Source: an uncultured Desulfomicrobiaceae bacterium
GTDB lineage: Bacteria > Desulfobacterota > Desulfovibrionia > Desulfovibrionales > Desulfomicrobiaceae
Reading direction: 5' to 3'
NCBI GenBank assembly: GCA_937989665.1
Contig: CALKRN010000005.1
Coordinates: 1-64,000, forward strand
Length of the DNA stretch: 64,000 nucleotides
Shown here: piece after piece, positions 62,919 to 64,000 of the stretch
Numbering within the stretch: the first letter of the stretch is position 1
Layout of the letters: each line of letters starts with the position of its first letter
Translations under genes and position numbers: made by a program
Notes under the pieces: generated by a model
What the model was told of the DNA's origin: nothing
The model's database searches: none
What the model saw: only the letters and a program-made list of their open reading frames with translations

Positions 62919-63365
62919 ATGCTTGCGGTCGTGGCTGGACTGCTCCTGCGTGACCGACGGGTCCTCCTTGCCCGCCGCCCGTGGCATAAGCCGCATGGGG
63001 GGCTGTGGGAATTGCCAGGGGGGAAAGTGGAGCCAGGCGAAACCGTGGCGGCGGCCTTGCGACGCGAATTGGTGGAGGAATTGGGGATTGTGGTCCGTGC
63101 GTCCTCCCTCTGGAAAATGGTGGAAGAACAGGGTAGAGGGGCTGGCATCCGACTTTGGGTCTTGTGGGTACGGACGTGGGACGGTGAGCCCGCTTCTCGG
63201 GAGGGTCAGGAGGTGGCATGGGTGGATATCCAGACCGCCATGGATATGCCCTTGGTGGCGTTGGATCGGCAACTCATGCAAGAGCTTGCGCAGGGCAATG
63301 TGCTGCCTTTTGCCGGTGGTAGCGAATGTGAGCCGCGAACCGGTACTGGCACGCTACGCTCCTGA
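62919..63365 (+). CDS. mutT: MutT-type Nudix hydrolase
   Basis: The 148-aa protein has [40 protein letters not shown] and ELVEELGI, a full Nudix box in the 8-oxo-dGTPase (MutT) style. It probably sanitises oxidised nucleotides, complementing MutY upstream. The ATG directly follows the ABC-F stop. The last dozen residues ([12 protein letters not shown]) are encoded by the first unit of a 64-bp tandem repeat, so the C-terminus was probably extended by that repeat. Confidence 0.9.
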   Translation: MLAVVAGLLLRDRRVLLARRPWHKPHGGLWELPGGKVEPGETVAAALRRELVEELGIVVRASSLWKMVEEQGRGAGIRLWVLWVRTWDGEPASREGQEVAWVDIQTAMDMPLVALDRQLMQELAQGNVLPFAGGSECEPRTGTGTLRS

Positions 63366-63485
63366 TGGCCTTCCAGGCCTTGGAGGCTAGTGCGAGTCGC
63401 GAATTGGTACTGGTGCGCTACGCCTCTGATGGTCTTCCAGACGTTGGAGGCTAGTGCGAGTCGCGAATTGGTACGGGTACTACTG
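63328..63485. repeat. 64-bp tandem repeat, about 2.4 copies
   Basis: Units start at 63328, 63392 and 63456 (last one partial). Each begins G-[CT]-GAG-[CT]-CGCGAA and contains GGTAC, GCTACGC, TGATGG and TTGGAGGCTAGT. The first unit overlaps the mutT 3' end; the array lies upstream of the pilC gene. Confidence 0.88.
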
Positions 63486-63568
63486 TCCCCGGCGAGGATG
63501 CACTGCCAGCGGTGCCTGTGGTGGTGATTGCGAGGGACTTGTGTAGGAGCAAACTCGGGAGAGGATAT

Positions 63569-64000
63569 ATGGCCATTTTTATATATCGGGTCAAAACCCG
63601 CGGGGGACGGACGATCAAAGGCGAGATGGATGCCCCGTCGGCCGACATCGTCGAAACTGCCCTGCGGCGGAAGGGTTATCAGGACATCAAGATCAAGCCC
63701 AAACCCAAGGACCTTTTAGAGGGGACCTTTCTCGAGGGTGGGATCAAAGATCGCGACATGGTGGTCTTCAGCCGCCAGTTCGCTACCATGATCAACGCTG
63801 GTGTCCCCATCCTCCAGTCGTTGCAGATCTTAAGTGAGCAGACCGAGAACCCCAAACTGCGGCGCCGGCTCTACACCATCCGCACGGACATCGAAGGCGG
63901 TAGCTCGCTCTATGATGCCTTGAAGAAATTTCCCGACATCTTTGACTCGCTCTACGTCAACATGGTCAACGCCGGTGAGGCCGGAGGTATCCTCGACCAG
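63569..64000 (+). CDS. pilC: Type IV pilus/type II secretion inner-membrane platform protein (partial)
   Basis: The frame opens with ATG at 63569 after GGGAGAGG and runs to the window end (144 codons). MAIFIYRVKTRGGRTIKGEM, the basic loop KIKPKPKD and the first GspF domain (DRDMVVFSRQFATMINAGVP, ILQSLQILSEQTENP, EGGSSLYDALKKFPDIFD, NAGEAGGILDQ) identify PilC/GspF, the membrane platform that couples the PilB/PilT motors to the pilus. Together with the minor pilin operon this supports a working type IV pilus. The rest lies beyond the window. Confidence 0.93.
   Translation, partial: MAIFIYRVKTRGGRTIKGEMDAPSADIVETALRRKGYQDIKIKPKPKDLLEGTFLEGGIKDRDMVVFSRQFATMINAGVPILQSLQILSEQTENPKLRRRLYTIRTDIEGGSSLYDALKKFPDIFDSLYVNMVNAGEAGGILDQ

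Noticed and set aside
63328-63485. CRISPR array
   Set aside because: Units of 64 bp are contiguous and nearly identical along their whole length, with no spacers, and no cas genes are present.

Overview
The window looks like the chromosome of a GC-rich, Gram-negative, anaerobic Desulfobacterota, most likely a Desulfovibrionales-type sulfate reducer. Supporting signs are iron alcohol dehydrogenases next to a tungsten-type aldehyde:ferredoxin oxidoreductase under sigma-54 control, a short CbiX-type sirohydrochlorin chelatase, PAS kinases with Cys-x-x-Cys-Pro insertions, LpxK and a long YidC (outer-membrane bacterium), and type IV pilus genes. This placement is inference; no rRNA is present.

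Layout. 1-1.9 kb: island-like DNA left of a tRNA-Asn, with the first 39 codons of a probable defence-type helicase, a small HTH protein, and a broken gamma-glutamylcyclotransferase gene abutting a 5'-truncated four-helix-bundle (S23) gene between inverted repeats. 2-9.6 kb: hybrid histidine kinase, sirohydrochlorin chelatase, then a tightly coupled three-gene operon (764-aa unknown protein, phosphatidylserine decarboxylase-like, Lgt-like) that I consider the best candidate for an undescribed system. 9.6-11.8 kb: orphan acetolactate synthase small subunit with phosphate butyryl/acetyltransferase, then Hsp20. 12.1-19.5 kb: an alcohol/aldehyde oxidation locus (NtrC-type regulator, kinase and Fe-ADH on the minus strand; a second Fe-ADH, a 36-aa acidic peptide and AOR on the plus strand) with divergent sigma-54 promoters and a shared palindrome between them. 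19.8-29.2 kb: YitT, a Calx-beta serine protease, RNase R-LpxK-BI-1, DUF401, phosphoglycolate phosphatase, Crp/Fnr regulator.

29.4-37.3 kb: minor pilin operon fimT-pilW-pilV-pilX-small secreted protein-pilY1, partly AT-rich. 38.1-42.6 kb: the conserved rpmH-rnpA-yidD-yidC-jag-mnmE block. 43-50 kb: PAP2 phosphatase, lipid-A-type small membrane protein and GT2, tRNA-fMet, and a nitroreductase/GH18-NodB-GT2/GH26 polysaccharide cluster in which the large synthase is split by a -1 frameshift. 50-64 kb: CinA-C, TsaC, Nudix-GlgA-CBM48 glycogen genes, a diguanylate cyclase, two more glycosyltransferases, MutY, an ABC-F ATPase, a MutT-type Nudix protein and the start of PilC/GspF.

A recurring oddity is that many intergenic regions carry a pair of diverged direct repeats 56-73 bp apart, often with one copy forming a terminator or a gene end. 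No CRISPR array, rRNA, integrase or transposase was seen.
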